Origin: Bettongia penicillata ogilbyi
Taxonomy: Eukaryota; Chordata; Mammalia; Diprotodontia; Potoroidae
NCBI GenBank assembly: GCA_023548195.1
Contig: JAJHZJ010000014.1
Span: forward strand, 13,678,718 to 13,742,717
Reading direction: 5' to 3'
Length of the DNA: 64,000 nucleotides
Position 1 is the stretch's first letter. Every line of letters starts with the position of its first letter. Shown here in pieces: positions 11,968 to 23,177 of the stretch. The notes under the pieces are model-generated. The model made no database searches. It was not told the origin of the DNA and saw only the letters and a program-made list of their open reading frames with translations. Position numbers and translations under genes: made by a program.

Positions 11968-12118
11968 AACCAAAACCACTGTCCCTCACTTCTACAGAGA
12001 AGAAAATGAGGCACATTTTCTTCACGCAACTATGGTCAAGCTTGGTTGATGAGTGTATATGTTTAAAATGATATTGTTTGATTATAGTATCTAGAAATAC
12101 TATGTTGCACTAAATTTG

Positions 12119-12987
12119 TGATTAAGGGCAACTGAAGCATAAAAGTCTAAGCATAATCTATTTATTGGTATTACCAATAGTAGAGGTCAGTGGCCCTCTG
12201 TGACCAGAGACACCTTAAGGCCCAAGCTCTCTTTTATACAATCTGTGTTTATACAATCTGATCATATGTCTGTTGCATAATGTACATAAAACTAAATTGT
12301 GGTTGGTCCATAAGCACACTGACTTGCAAAAGAGGTCTTCCAGAGCCTATGGTAACAGGGACACAGTCAACATTCTTGGAAAGTTCCCAATCCAGCACTG
12401 CTATCTATACTAGAGAAACCCAATGCTAGGACAAATGACCCACGACCAGGTTGAATCATCTTTCATTCATCATCTTTATCTCCTTCAGGAGGCAAGTCCA
12501 GTTAAAGTTACATGCATAGTCTCCTATCAGTATTATATTGCCAAAGCCTATACAAAATAATTCTAAATCCAAGCCTTTAGAAAATAGTTACAAAGGTTTT
12601 TACTATGATTAATAAAACTCTTTACTACCAATCAATCAATAATCAATTTCGCATAATGTAGTTTGACTTCTTATCTATCTTAAATGTGTCTTCTGACAGT
12701 TGCTTTGTCTAAGATCATTCTTCCACTGTGTTTTTCAGAGGTTCACCTGAGGCATATTTCTACCCTATCCCTTCATTTTAACTTTGAATTAATCTTTATG
12801 GAGGGTAGCTGACCTCAGAATAGGGAAAACAACCTGATTCAGGTCCCTCTTTTGATGTCCTTGCAGTTAGGCTGTTGGCAATAATCCAAACTTTTAGGGC
12901 TCCAGGCAATTATCTTAAGACAGTGAGTCACAGAGAAGTTGCCAATGTGCATTGGTAGAGAAAGTTCCTTACGAGGAGTCCCCAACA
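12119..12987 (-). mobile_element. Probable solo LTR, minus strand
   Basis: Read on the - strand the block opens TGTTGGGGACTCCTCGTAAG (RC of 12968-12987) and ends ...CTTAATCACA (RC of 12119-12128), i.e. TG...CA. Between them lie a TATA box (TATAAAAGAGAGC, RC of about 12226-12238) and, some 70 nt later, AATAAA (RC near 12158-12163), in the U3-R-U5 order of an LTR. No internal retroviral sequence flanks it. Target-site duplications could not be recognised. Confidence 0.5.
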
Positions 12988-13019
12988 CATGAAATCAAAT
13001 GTCCAGTGATTTTTTTTTT

Positions 13020-13560
13020 AATTTCATGGGTATTTCTTGTGCTCTTATTGCTTCTATTTACTCTTCCCTCTGGCCTCATTAATCAAATGAAATCACCCTC
13101 CCCAAAGTTACCAATGATTACTTAATTGCCTGATGTCTTTTTTTTTTTCAGTCTTCATCATGAATCTTACATGCTTGAGCACCTGGATGCCTTTTCTTCG
13201 GTGGGTTTCCATGACACTATTCTCTTGGTTCTCTTATCCGTCTGACTACTACTTTCCAGTCTCCTTCACTGTGTCATCATCAATATCCCATCCCATACCT
13301 ATGTGTTTATTCCAAAACTCAGAACTTGGTCTTCTTTGCTTTTCCTATTTTTTTTTTAAATTTGGTGACTTAGCTCCCATTAATTTAATTATGTCTAAGC
13401 TGATGGGTTATCAGTTCTACATATCCAGCTATAGCAGTTCCCTCCAGTTCAGCATCACCAGCTATCTATTGGACTTTTTGAACTACATGTCCTATAGTCC
13501 CTCAGTATGACTTACTATGTTCAAAATAGAACTTGTTCACTTTAACCCAAAATGTATTTT
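13020..13560 (+). mobile_element. L2 fragment, sense
   Basis: The segment GTTACCAATGATTACTTAAT, TGCTTGAGCACCTGGATGCC, ATATCCAGCTATAGCAGTTC and CCTATAGTCCCTCAGTATGA follows the L2 ORF2 C-terminal region. A 125-codon open frame at 13133-13510 is a remnant of this LINE, not a host gene. Confidence 0.65.
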
Positions 13561-13589
13561 TTCCAAAGGTACTATCATTCTAATCAATC

Positions 13590-13935
13590 AACCAATGGAA
13601 AATATTAAGCACCCTCTTTGTATTCAATGCAAAGAATTTTCAAAGACAAAAAAGAAACTACTTTCACACAATGAGCTTACATTTTATTGATGGAAGCATG
13701 TAAGTACATGCAAAATCTAGTGCAAATATGAATGCAAGGTAATTTGAGAAAGGAAGAGAAGAAAAGTACTGCCTGAAATCAGAAAAGACTTCTAATAAGG
13801 TTCAACTTCAGCAGAACTTTGAAGGATACCGTGGATTCTAAGAGACAAAGGGGAGGAAGTTGAATCTTCCACACTTGGGGGGAGTTAACTGTGCCAAAGG
13901 TATAGAGTTGGGAAGAAGAGTGTTGCGTGTGAAAA
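13590..13935 (-). repeat. L2-class 3' end, antisense
   Basis: TCTTTGTATTCAATGCAAAG, CAATGAGCTTACATTTTATT and GAAGGATACCGTGGATTCTA resemble the continuation of the same ancient repeat seen at 9690 and 45565. Divergent. Confidence 0.4.
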
Positions 13936-14804
13936 ATAACAGTATGATTCACTAACAAAATATTTCCTAGTTATCAACTGAGTAGTGCTCTTGTATTCTA
14001 GAAAATAGGTGTTTCAGGCAGTGGTTGGAGTATTGTTATGTTTAAGTGAATATTAGATGAGGAAAGTAAGAAGAAAGATGTTTTTATTTAGGATTTTTTT
14101 TACAGTAAAGTTTTTTTTTACAGTATTTACAGTACACCAATTTCAACAATACATATTCAGAGTAATAGTCTACACTTTTTATCATCAGAACATCAACAAG
14201 GTTCCAATAGATGAAAATGCAGTTACATGTGAGTAACATTTTAACTCGGTATCTGCAAATGGTAAGTTCAGATAGATGCAGATTGTATTTGGAGCATACA
14301 TTAGTTGTACATACCAAAAAATATGTATAAAACTAGGTAAGAACTTTTTCAGTCTTTGCCTACTTGGTTTCTATTAGTCATGTTTTTAAACTATTAAGCA
14401 GATACCTAGAAATAAATATCCAAATGCAAAGGTCATTATAAAAGACAGCTGAAGTAATTTTTAAGGGTGTTTCTCTCATAAAGGCATAGGTACTATGCCT
14501 TTAGTTTGGTAGTTTCTTCATTCTAATTATGAATTATTTGATTATTATGTATATTTTAATGATTTTTTCCCTCCAGTATAGATAGTTTCCAATCAAATGG
14601 GTTGTGTTTCAAAAGTTTGATTGTAAATTAGTTGTTTGGAATTCAGTACTTTTCTCCCCGCAAAAATCAGCTAAGTCAACTCTATGCCATCCTCTTGAGT
14701 CCTTATAATATGAAAGATTTTACTTTGTCAGACTTCAGCCTTAGATATTTAACCATCTGCCCTCTTTGCTTCTTATGCGCACGCTATTGAACAAATCTGG
14801 AGAA
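13936..14804. other. Intergenic, nothing assigned
   Basis: AT-rich sequence with no open frame of interest, no gene and no repeat I can name. Confidence 0.4.
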
Positions 14805-15065
14805 AATTGCAAAACTGTACTGACTTGGTTCGCTACAAGTTTACGTTACATAACTTTAATTGGACCCTCACTGGTGTAAGGCAATCCTTGTACACTCGTC
14901 TAATTCTCTTGAGTATCACACTCACCGCAGGGGATCTTCCAAACCTTTTCATCCCTTCTCAGAACTCCCATTGCTGCTCCTCCCTCACCCTCTCAGGTAT
15001 ACTGAGTACTATTTTCTCAGTTCCTTACATCACATCACCAAAATGCTTTCTGCCACTCTACTGTG
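14805..15065 (+). mobile_element. L2 fragment, sense
   Basis: CTACAAGTTTACGTTACATA, TTGGACCCTCACTGGTGTAA and TCAGAACTCCCATTGCTGCT are in the order found in L2 ORF2, as in the longer copy at 55175-57165. Confidence 0.55.
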
Positions 15066-15074
15066 ATGTTTAAA

Positions 15075-15705
15075 AAATTTAAGAGACATAATTTCTGGGT
15101 AATTAATCGTCTTACTAATAATACAAACTTTTTATTAATAAAAGAGGTCACCAGCACTCTCAAATGCCAAAGACCTCCATGGTGGCAGATGTGGAATATG
15201 ATATTCCAGGGGGCAAAGGACCTAAAGTCACAACAAAAGAGTAACCTACTCAGTAAAACTGAGTATAAACTATATGGGAAAAAAGGGACACAAGAGGACT
15301 TTCAAGCATTCCTGATAAAAAGACCAGACAGAGATGAATAGAAAATCTGACATTAAACTTACAAGACTCAAGAAAAATGTAAAAAAGGTAAACATGAAAG
15401 AGTAATAAAATTGTTTATATTCTTATTTGAGAAGATGATACATGTAACTCCTAAGAACCTGTATCATCATTTGGGCTATTAGGAGGATTCTACAAAGACA
15501 GTGGACACAAGAATAAATGATTGCTTTGGGATGATCTAAAAGAAAAATGCAGTGGAAGAAGCGGGGGAGAGAAAGAATGGGAAAATTACCTCAGATAAAA
15601 CAGGTGTTTAAGGAAGAGCTTTTAAAATGAAGGGGGAAATGGGTAGATGGGGGGGGGCAGGTAGTGCTTGAACCTCACTCATCTGAATTGATACAAAGAA
15701 GGAAG
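15075..15705 (+). mobile_element. Old HAL1 (half-L1) fragment: ORF1 C-terminus plus 3'UTR
   Basis: The + strand encodes a degenerate L1 ORF1p C-terminus (MIFQGAKDLKSQ..., then TQEDFQAFLIKRP), which aligns with EDFQAFLMKRP in the better HAL1 at 30397-33212. It then runs straight into HAL1-type 3'UTR words (AAACATGAAAGAGTAATAAA, AACCTCACTCATCTGAATTG) without any ORF2. A much older copy than the other two. Confidence 0.55.
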
Positions 15706-15710
15706 TGGAG

Positions 15711-15733
15711 TGTGTGTGTGTGTGTGTGTGTGT
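15711..15733 (+). repeat. (TG)n microsatellite
   Basis: About eleven TG units at the junction between the HAL1 fragment and a short L1 piece. Confidence 0.95.
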
Positions 15734-15735
15734 TG

Positions 15736-15855
15736 ATTAGGGAAATTCAAATTAAGACAGCTCTAAAGTACTACCTCACACCTATCAGGTTAGTTAATGT
15801 AACAGAAAAGGAAAATGACAAATGCTAGATAAAGGGGATGTGGGAAAATCTTGCC
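15736..15855 (+). mobile_element. L1 ORF2 3' piece, sense
   Basis: AAATTCAAATTAAGACAGCT, ACTACCTCACACCTATCAGG and GGAAAATGACAAATGCTAGA are the sense form of the L1 ORF2 3' region whose antisense copy is at about 19180-19290. It is the only clearly sense-oriented L1 ORF2 piece in the window. Confidence 0.75.
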
Positions 15856-15859
15856 TGCA

Positions 15860-17010
15860 TGGGTTTTGTTTGCAAAACCTTTTTAGTTTGGTATAATTAA
15901 AATTATTCCTTTAGTATACTGTAATGCTCTGTCTTGTTTGGTCATAAATTCTTCCATTATATGTAAATCTGAGAAGTAAATGTTCCATGCTTCCAAAAGT
16001 TGCTTATGATGTCACCTTTTATGTTTAACTTGTACCTATTTTGACCTTATCTCAGTATATAGTATATAGTGTGAGATTTTGGCTTATACCTAGTTTCCGC
16101 TAAACTGCTTTCTAGTTTTCCCAACCGTTGTTGTCAGATATTGAATTCTTGTCCCAAAATCATGAATCTTTGAGTTTCTCAAACATCAGATTATCATGGT
16201 AGTTTACTACTGTATATTGTGTACCTAATCTGTTTAACTGATCCACCACTCTTATTTCTTAGCCACTACCAGATTGTTTGGATGTTTAATTGCTGTGTAA
16301 TACAGTTTGAGATCTTGAGCTACATTACCTCACATTTTTTTCTTCGATTCCTTTTGATATTATTGAACCTTTTTTCTTCCAGATGAATTTTGTTATTTTT
16401 TTATATGTCTATAAAATACTTCTTTGATAGTGTGACTGATATGGCACTGAATAAGTAAATTAGGTAGGATTGTCATTTTTATTATATTAGCTCAGCCTAC
16501 CTGTAAGCAATTAACGTTTCTCCAGTTGTTTAGATCTGACTTTGTGTGAAAAGTACTTAACTGTGTTCATATAGTCTCTGGTTTTGTCTTGGCAGGTAGA
16601 CTCCCAAATATTTTATATTGTCTGCAATTATTTCAAGTGTTATTTCTCTTTATCTCTTTCTGCTGGACTTTGTTGGTAATATATAGAAATGCTGATGATT
16701 TATGTGGGTTTATTTTATGTCCTGCAACTTGGTTGAAGTTGCTAATTTTTCAACTATTTTTTTAGATGATTCCCTAGGATTCTCTAAGTATACCATCATT
16801 TCATCTGTAAAGAGTGATAGTTTTGTTTCTTCATTGCCATTTTTATTTTTTCAATTTCTTTTTTTTGGGAAAGGGGGACATCTTTTTCCTAAAACTAGCC
16901 TTTTTAATACAATTTTGAATAATAGTGGTCCTTGCTTCACTCCTGATCTTAATGGAAAGGTTTCTAGCTTATTCCCATTACAGGCAATGCTTTCTGATGG
17001 TTTTGGATAG
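15860..17010 (-). mobile_element. Old L1 ORF2 fragment, antisense
   Basis: Antisense ORF2 sequence: GAATTCTTGTCCCAAAATCA, TTGTCTTGGCAGGTAGACTC, AGTATACCATCATTTCATCT, AATAATAGTGGTCCTTGCTT. It resumes at 17440-17590 (GGTAGAATTCACTTGTGAAT), so 17011-17439 is a later insert. Confidence 0.8.
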
Positions 17011-17439
17011 ATACCATTTGAGGGATATACATTTGAGGGATCACCATTCTTCTTTAATTGCATTCACCATCAGAGAAAATACAAGCAGAGAAATAAAGAC
17101 CAATCATCTGACCATAAGCAATACATACAGATCAACAGACAGTCCCATCTGTCTAACATACATAGTTACCAGAGAAAAGCACCAACATCTGGGTTTTCAA
17201 AGCCAGGGGGCTTCTTGACAGCTACTCAAAATCTCATGTGGCACACGAACCTTCTTCCAAAGAGTAAGCCCCAAAGTAAAGTCTCATCTCAGAGTATATA
17301 TACACATTTTTAGAGTCAAAAGGTAACCCAGTGCCTCATTAGAAATAAAAGATATGGGCCTTCCTACAAAACAAGTCTCTCCTAATCAAATTTTATTTGA
17401 TTACAATATTAGTATTGTAAAAGAAATTTAGTAGGATTC
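17011..17439 (-). mobile_element. Insert in L1, possibly an LTR
   Basis: About 430 bp interrupts L1 ORF2. On the - strand it holds TATATATACTCTGAGATGAG and, downstream, a TTTATTTCTC segment, reminiscent of an LTR promoter and R region. Termini and duplications were not resolved, so the class is a guess. Confidence 0.35.
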
Positions 17440-17590
17440 CTTCTTTACCTATTTGTCCAAATAGTTTACATAGTATTAGAATTAATTGTTCTTTAAATGT
17501 TTGGTAGAATTCACTTGTGAATCCTTCTAGTCCTAGGGATTTTTCTTAGGAAGCTTTGTTTTTTTCTTTTTAAGAGATTGACACCTGTAT
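17440..17590 (-). mobile_element. L1 ORF2 continuation, antisense
   Basis: TTTGGTAGAATTCACTTGTG and CTTCTAGTCCTAGGGATTTT continue the L1 of 15860-17010 after the insert. Confidence 0.75.
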
Positions 17591-18424
17591 TAAGGAAATA
17601 GAAGGGTGTTCTGAGGCAGCAAGACCAAGGAAACTTCTGCTGTTTAGCATCCTACAGCATGGATTATTTTTCTAGGAGATCTGGAAAAAAGTCAATCTAC
17701 AGGACTAAAGCTAAGAAAATGTAGGATTGCAGGAACCCAGCATACTTGATTCCAGGTACACCAGCTAAAGTCAGGAGAGATAATAGTCAAGCATCATCTG
17801 CACACATGACATATCCAGCTATATATCAGCCAGTGGAGCATGATTGAGTAGACACCATAAATTCAGTGGAGTATCCCCTACCAGGATCTAGCCAAGCAAG
17901 GTTCTGTGCTGACCAGTCAAGAAATAACCACTGTTACAGGGAGAGGCATAAACAACACTGGTGGGTATCAGGCTTTTAGCATCAAAAGCCTTGAGTTGCC
18001 TTGACATATCTTGGATAACACTCATATTTTCTACATGTATCTCTCATGAGTTACTTCCCTGTGCTCATGTTTCCCAAAGATTTTGTATCTATTTGTGGGG
18101 AAGTGCCCCCCAGGTTTATGAGGAAGTTGTTTTGTTGCTACTTTTAATACTGTGCCATTTTGTTAAATGCCTTTCTTTGGACTAATTGTGTCCTTTGGCT
18201 GATTATTCCATAAGCACTTTGAGTACCTTGAACCTGAGATTACTCCCAGGAGCCATGTAGACAATTTCTTAATGAAGAAAACCCTTCTGTCAATGAAAAG
18301 CAATGCCTGCTTCACAATTTAGTCATAGAGAATTGTAAAGTGACTTTTCCTACATTCGTAATACCATTATATATCAAAAATGAGGTTTAACCTCAGGTCT
18401 TCCAGACTTTCAAGGCCACTTTCT
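17591..18424. other. Intergenic, nothing assigned
   Basis: No gene or family recognised. The segment 17800-17970 has LTR-like composition, but I cannot support a call. Confidence 0.35.
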
Positions 18425-19440
18425 TTTTTTTTTTCAGGATTAATCTTTTTTTTGTGTTATTTTGTTTTCAGTGTTCTACAATCACTTCCATATATCTTAG
18501 ATTTTTTTCCCCTCTCTCCCCCTTCTTCCCCCCTACCTCCCCACTCCCTCCCTGAGACAGCATACAATTTTATATAGGTTGTATACATACATTCCTATTA
18601 AATACATTTTCACCTTAGTCATGTTGCACAGAAGAATTAAAATGAATGGGAGAAATCATAATACAAAACAAAACATAATACAAAAGAAAATGCTTCATTC
18701 TGCAATTCAATTAGTTCTTCCTCTGGATGTCGAAGGCATTTTGTCTTAAAAGACCATTGGGAATTTTTTAAATCTTTGCATTGCAATGAATTACTAAGTC
18801 TACCAGAAAAATTCCTCACACGCTGTGGTTGTTACTGTGTACAAAGTTCTCCTGGTTCTGCTCCTTTCACTGAGCATCAGTTCATATAAGTCTTTCCAGG
18901 CCTCTCTGAAGTCTTCCTGTTCATCATTTCTTATAGCACAATAGTATTTCATTACATTCATATACCACAATTTATTTAGCCATCCCCAGTTGATGGGCAT
19001 CCCCTTGGTTTCCAATTTTTGACCACGACAAGGAGAGCTGCTATAAATATTTTTGTACTTGTGGGACTTTTCCCATTTTTATGACCTCTTGGGGATACAC
19101 AGTATTGCTGGGTCAAAGGGTATGCACAGTTCCAAATTGCTCTCCAGAATGGTTGGATCAGCTCACAGCTCCATCAGCAATGAATTAGTGTTCCAACTCT
19201 GTCATATCTTCTCCAACATTTATCATCATCCTGTTTTGTCATGTTAGCCAATCTGATAGGTGTGATATATCTCAGAGTTGTTTTGATTTGCATCTTTCTA
19301 ATCAATAGTGATTTACAGCATTTTTAGAGCATTTTTTCATATAATTATAAGATAGCTTTAATTTCTTTCTCTGAAAACTGCCTGTTCATATCCTTTGACC
19401 ATTTATCAATTGGTGAATGACTTGTATTCTTGTGCATTTG
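18425..19440 (-). mobile_element. L1 3' end, about 1 kb, antisense
   Basis: On the - strand this is the last part of L1 ORF2 plus the 3'UTR. The C-terminal peptide contains MKYYCAIRNDEQEDFREAWK, the metatherian counterpart of the YYAAIKNDE region at the end of mammalian L1 ORF2p. On the + strand the order is poly-T (18422-18435), 3'UTR (GTTTTCAGTGTTCTACAATC), then ORF2 (AGCCATCCCCAGTTGATGGG, TTATCAATTGGTGAATGACT). It is moderately young, since long stretches of frame survive, but it is truncated at its 5' end. Confidence 0.88.
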
Positions 19441-19729
19441 ACTCAGGCCACTTTTTATCCACATATACTACATCTCCTTTTCTGTGCTTTTTATCATTGT
19501 TGTTTAACCTTCCTCCTTCTGGCCTCAAATGAATAAGGTTCATAATGTGCCTATTCCTCCTCCCACGTCCATACTTGTATAGTCTTCTCCTGGCATACCT
19601 TATAACCATAAATAGTAAGTTCCTCCTTATTCCTCATTTCTAATGTATTTTTCCCCTTCCTGTCCTCCCTTTCCTTTTCCCTCTTAAAATAAAATAAGAT
19701 ACCAAACTGAATGTTCCTGCCTTTATTAC
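19441..19729. other. Pyrimidine-rich spacer, unassigned
   Basis: CT-rich sequence between an L1 and a CR1/L3 copy. It may be repeat-derived, but I see no diagnostic words. Confidence 0.3.
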
Positions 19730-20345
19730 AAAAACACAGAATCACAGAATTTGAGAACCAAAAGGGATCTTAGAGAGCATCTAGTCCAAGCCATGCACAG
19801 ACAGAATTCTTTTCATGAAATGTGCTCACTCAGCTTCTGCTTGAAGACCTTCAAAGAGGGGGGACACTAATACCTCTACAAGTTCCTAATTTCTCCTTTG
19901 GTCTGCTGACAATTGTTAGGATATTTTTCTGGACACTGAAAATCTAAATATGTGTTTTTGCAACTTCCACCCATTGCTACAGTTCTACCCTCAGGGATCA
20001 ATCAGAATAAGCCTCCTCTTGAAGGCCTTCAAACACTTAGACTCAATTTTGTGTCTCACTGCAACTTCTCTTTTGTAGGCTAAACATACCCAATTCCTTC
20101 AACCAGTCTTCATGACAAAGACTCAAGGTCAGTTATCACCTTACTTACCCTTTTTCTTGACTGTCTCCAGGGTAGCAGGACATTCTCTTTCTTAAACCAT
20201 GGCACCCAGGATAGAAGACGATACTCCAGAATAGATCTTATGAGGGCATAGTATGGTGTGAATATAGACTGTTCCTAATTTTTGGAAGCTATGTGTGATA
20301 AGACTAATATTTCCTAGCATTTTCTTGACATAGCTTCTTTTCCCC
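19730..20345 (-). mobile_element. CR1/L3 LINE 3' end, antisense
   Basis: ACACAGAATCACAGAATTTG is the reverse of the ATTCTGTG terminal repeats that end CR1 LINEs. The following AAAAGGGATCTTAGAGAGCA, CTTCTGCTTGAAGACCTTCA, CAACTTCCACCCATTGCTAC and ATACTCCAGAATAGATCTTA match the antisense CR1/L3 ORF2 C-terminal region in order. Confidence 0.8.
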
Positions 20346-22240
20346 CTATGCAAAACCTGGGGAAGCCCAGACCCCCCTCCCCCATTCCTTTCCTAATCCT
20401 TGTGGGTTCTCTATACATAGCTCTTGCCCAGCATCTGACACAAATTTCCTCAATGCAGTTTCCTGGTCACCTTAATGCATAAAAAGTCCTAGTCACAGTT
20501 GGACAAGGTTCTTTGAACTTGGTGGATTCTGAAGACCACACAAATTGTCATGCCCTTCACCATATCCTACCCTAATGACAATGGATCCAATGAAGCCAAG
20601 TACCTTGTTGTATGTCCTTGCTTCATTAGGACAAAGCAGACCCCTTGCTAGCTATTCAACAACTCTTTAAATGTTCCATTTCATCCAAGCATTGAACCTG
20701 AACTAAGAGAATGCTGGCCTTACAGCTAAACTATTTGTCATTGTTCAGCAGGTTGAGAAGAGATAAGGCCTTATAGTTCACATTGTGGCTGAATTGTGGA
20801 AGGAGCCCTGCAAATACTTTGGAGCATGGAGTGATTGGGTTGTTGGATACTGCATGGCTTTTGGTTATAAGAATTCTCCTGATTGTGTGTGCAAAGTCTT
20901 CTTTACGGAACAGGAAGTAGGCTCCAATTTAGGCAGAAGAATTCAGTGGGTACTGGAGGACCCTACCCAGAAGGGTAAAGAAAGCAGTCAAACCCAATAT
21001 TCCCTGGTTGCTATTGGACTCGTCCTCATATGATGGCTTGCCAGCATAAGACTGGAAATAAGTTGGACCAGCATATTTAGCAGCTAAAGACTGAGTTTTC
21101 AGTTTAGAGGTACTGTGCAATGGAAAGTCAAAGGGCAGCTAATGGAACTAGTAGCTATGCATGTGAAGGCATCTCTTTTGAATAGGGTGGGGACCAATGG
21201 GCCTCAGCCAACAGTCCACGTTATGTTCTCTGACTCAGAGCTTCAGGTTCATGCTGAGATCTGAGACATAAGACAGGAAAATCAGAGCAGATATGAGGTA
21301 AAGATTTGGGAGCTACCGATCATCCAGTTACAATTTCCAAGAGGAAGGTAACTTACTGCCCTGAGAAAGTAGATGTTGGGTCATCTCAATAGAAGTACAC
21401 ACAGGAACCTAAAGAGTCCCTAGAGCAATGGTTTCTTAGGGCATGGCCTAGAGGAGCCAATGTTGAACTGCTTATAGCAACTGACTTCCATAGTCTGGGG
21501 GAACTCAGCTAAATTTATTATAGTCTCCAGATGTGGAATGCCTTTGTCCCTTTTTACATAATTGAGATGGGGAATTATTTCCTTCTAGATTAATAAAGAT
21601 GATTTCATATTGTAGCTAACTCCTCAATGGGAATTTGTGAGAGAGGAGATGCAAAAATAAAGGAAATGGATCTGATAGATTATAGTTATGTGGCATTCTC
21701 CTTCCTTCTCCTCCCCTTCCCCCAGCCTACCACACCCTATAGCCAGCCTGAGTCAGGGACACTTAGAGCCCATCTTTTGAGTAAAGTATCACTCAAGTGA
21801 TTTTAGAGTTTAGCTGTGGGCCTTTTCCACCATACAAGCATACAGGTGTGGGCTGATCAAAATGGCAAAATTTAAGCAGGAGGCTAGGATGATTGTGGCT
21901 TGGGTAAATCCTGCTGTTAGTGCAAACAGTCACTCTGGGCGTGGCTGGGAGGCCTCACAAACTTGCTGCCCTAATAAGTGAGCATAGAGCAACAATACTG
22001 TCTCCCAGAGGGTTCTTTGGGTTGGGTTTCTAAAACATGAGGTTGAAAAAGAAAGCAAATGATGACTAGCCTATGGGAATGCTAGTAAAAGTGCATAGGG
22101 AGATTTAGCAGTAGGGAATTCGGGGCCTTATACCCTATCCAAGCCTGTCCTATTCAGACCAGTCAGGGGTGGGTACAAAGGGAAAACCATGGAGGGATTG
22201 AAGATTATGAATTCAGTATCCATGTGGGCCCTTTTATTGA
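20346..22240. other. Non-repetitive-looking intergenic block, function unknown
   Basis: The longest stretch between the two genes without an obvious transposon. It has an 82-codon frame at 20785-21033 (MAELWKEPCKYFGAWSDWVV...) that I do not recognise. Related-looking peptide text continues past stops in other frames to about 21350, so an old pseudogene or LTR-element interior is possible. I see no splice-flanked exon, promoter or CpG cluster. Confidence 0.35.
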
Positions 22241-22244
22241 CCTA

Positions 22245-22660
22245 TATGTCTTGTATAGGAGGTGGCACTTGAGCTGAGATTTAAAGTAATCTAGAAATTT
22301 TAAGAGGCAGAGGTAAATCATATCCATGCAAGAGAGACAACCTGGCAAAGACATGGAGGACTATATGAGGAACACCAAGTAGGCCTGTTTGGCTGAAATG
22401 TAGCATGTGAAGGGAAGTAATGTGTAGAATTAATGTTAAGCCTTAACAGGTAGATTGCAACCAACTTTTGAAGGACTTTAGAAACTAAATAGAATTGTGT
22501 ATTCTATCCCAGAACAAGAGGGAGCCACTGTAGTGATATGATCTCGTTTATATTCAGGAATATAAATTTTGCACATATATAGATGAGAGGGGAAGACTTG
22601 AAGCCCAGAGACCAATTAGCAGCCTGTTGCAATAGTCCATGTGAAAGATGATGAATGGAT
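22245..22660 (-). repeat. L2-class ancient repeat
   Basis: GTGGCACTTGAGCTGAGATT, GGAGCCACTGTAGTGATATG and TGCAATAGTCCATGTGAAAG are the 'gagctgagatttgaagg ... gggagccactg' words of the repeat that continues beyond reversed L2 3' ends in marsupial DNA. Confidence 0.5.
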
Positions 22661-22883
22661 GAACTAGGGTAGTAACCATATGAGTAAAGAGAAAGTAATA
22701 GATATAAGAAATGTTATGACTTGTTATTGTAAATGTTAAATTTGTCAACTGACTAGAAATAGGGAGTAAAGAAAAATTAAGAGTAGATAGTAGCTATGAA
22801 TTGATTGGAAGAATGATGTCCTTGGCAGAAATAGGAATGTTAGAAGGAGGGGAAGGTTTTGAGAGAAAGAATGAGTTTTGTGA

Positions 22884-22903
22884 TACACACACACACACAC
22901 ACA
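22884..22903 (+). repeat. (AC)n microsatellite
   Basis: Ten AC units within otherwise unassigned sequence. Confidence 0.95.
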
Positions 22904-23064
22904 TATAACCATCTCTCCTGTATCATCATCCATTTCCTACTCTCAACATGGATGTCCACAAAAGTTCTCTTCTGTGTTCTCATTTCCTTCCTCTATCTCT
23001 CATTGATTTCATCAGTTTTCATGGGTTCAATGTTCATCTCTATGGAGATAACATATGTTTTATA

Positions 23065-23093
23065 CATATAATATATATTATATATATATATAT

Positions 23094-23172
<79 letters not shown>
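23065..23172 (+). repeat. Compound (AT)n(CA)n(TA)n microsatellite
   Basis: A short AT run, then about 16 CA units (23095-23127), then about 22 TA units (23128-23172). The open frames across it are repeat artefacts. It abuts the 5' boundary of the HAL1 fragment at 23173. Confidence 0.95.

Positions 23173-23177
<5 letters not shown>

Noticed and set aside
13133..13510. 125-codon plus-strand frame as a host gene
   Set aside because: Falls in L2 sequence and lacks gene context; treated as a LINE remnant.
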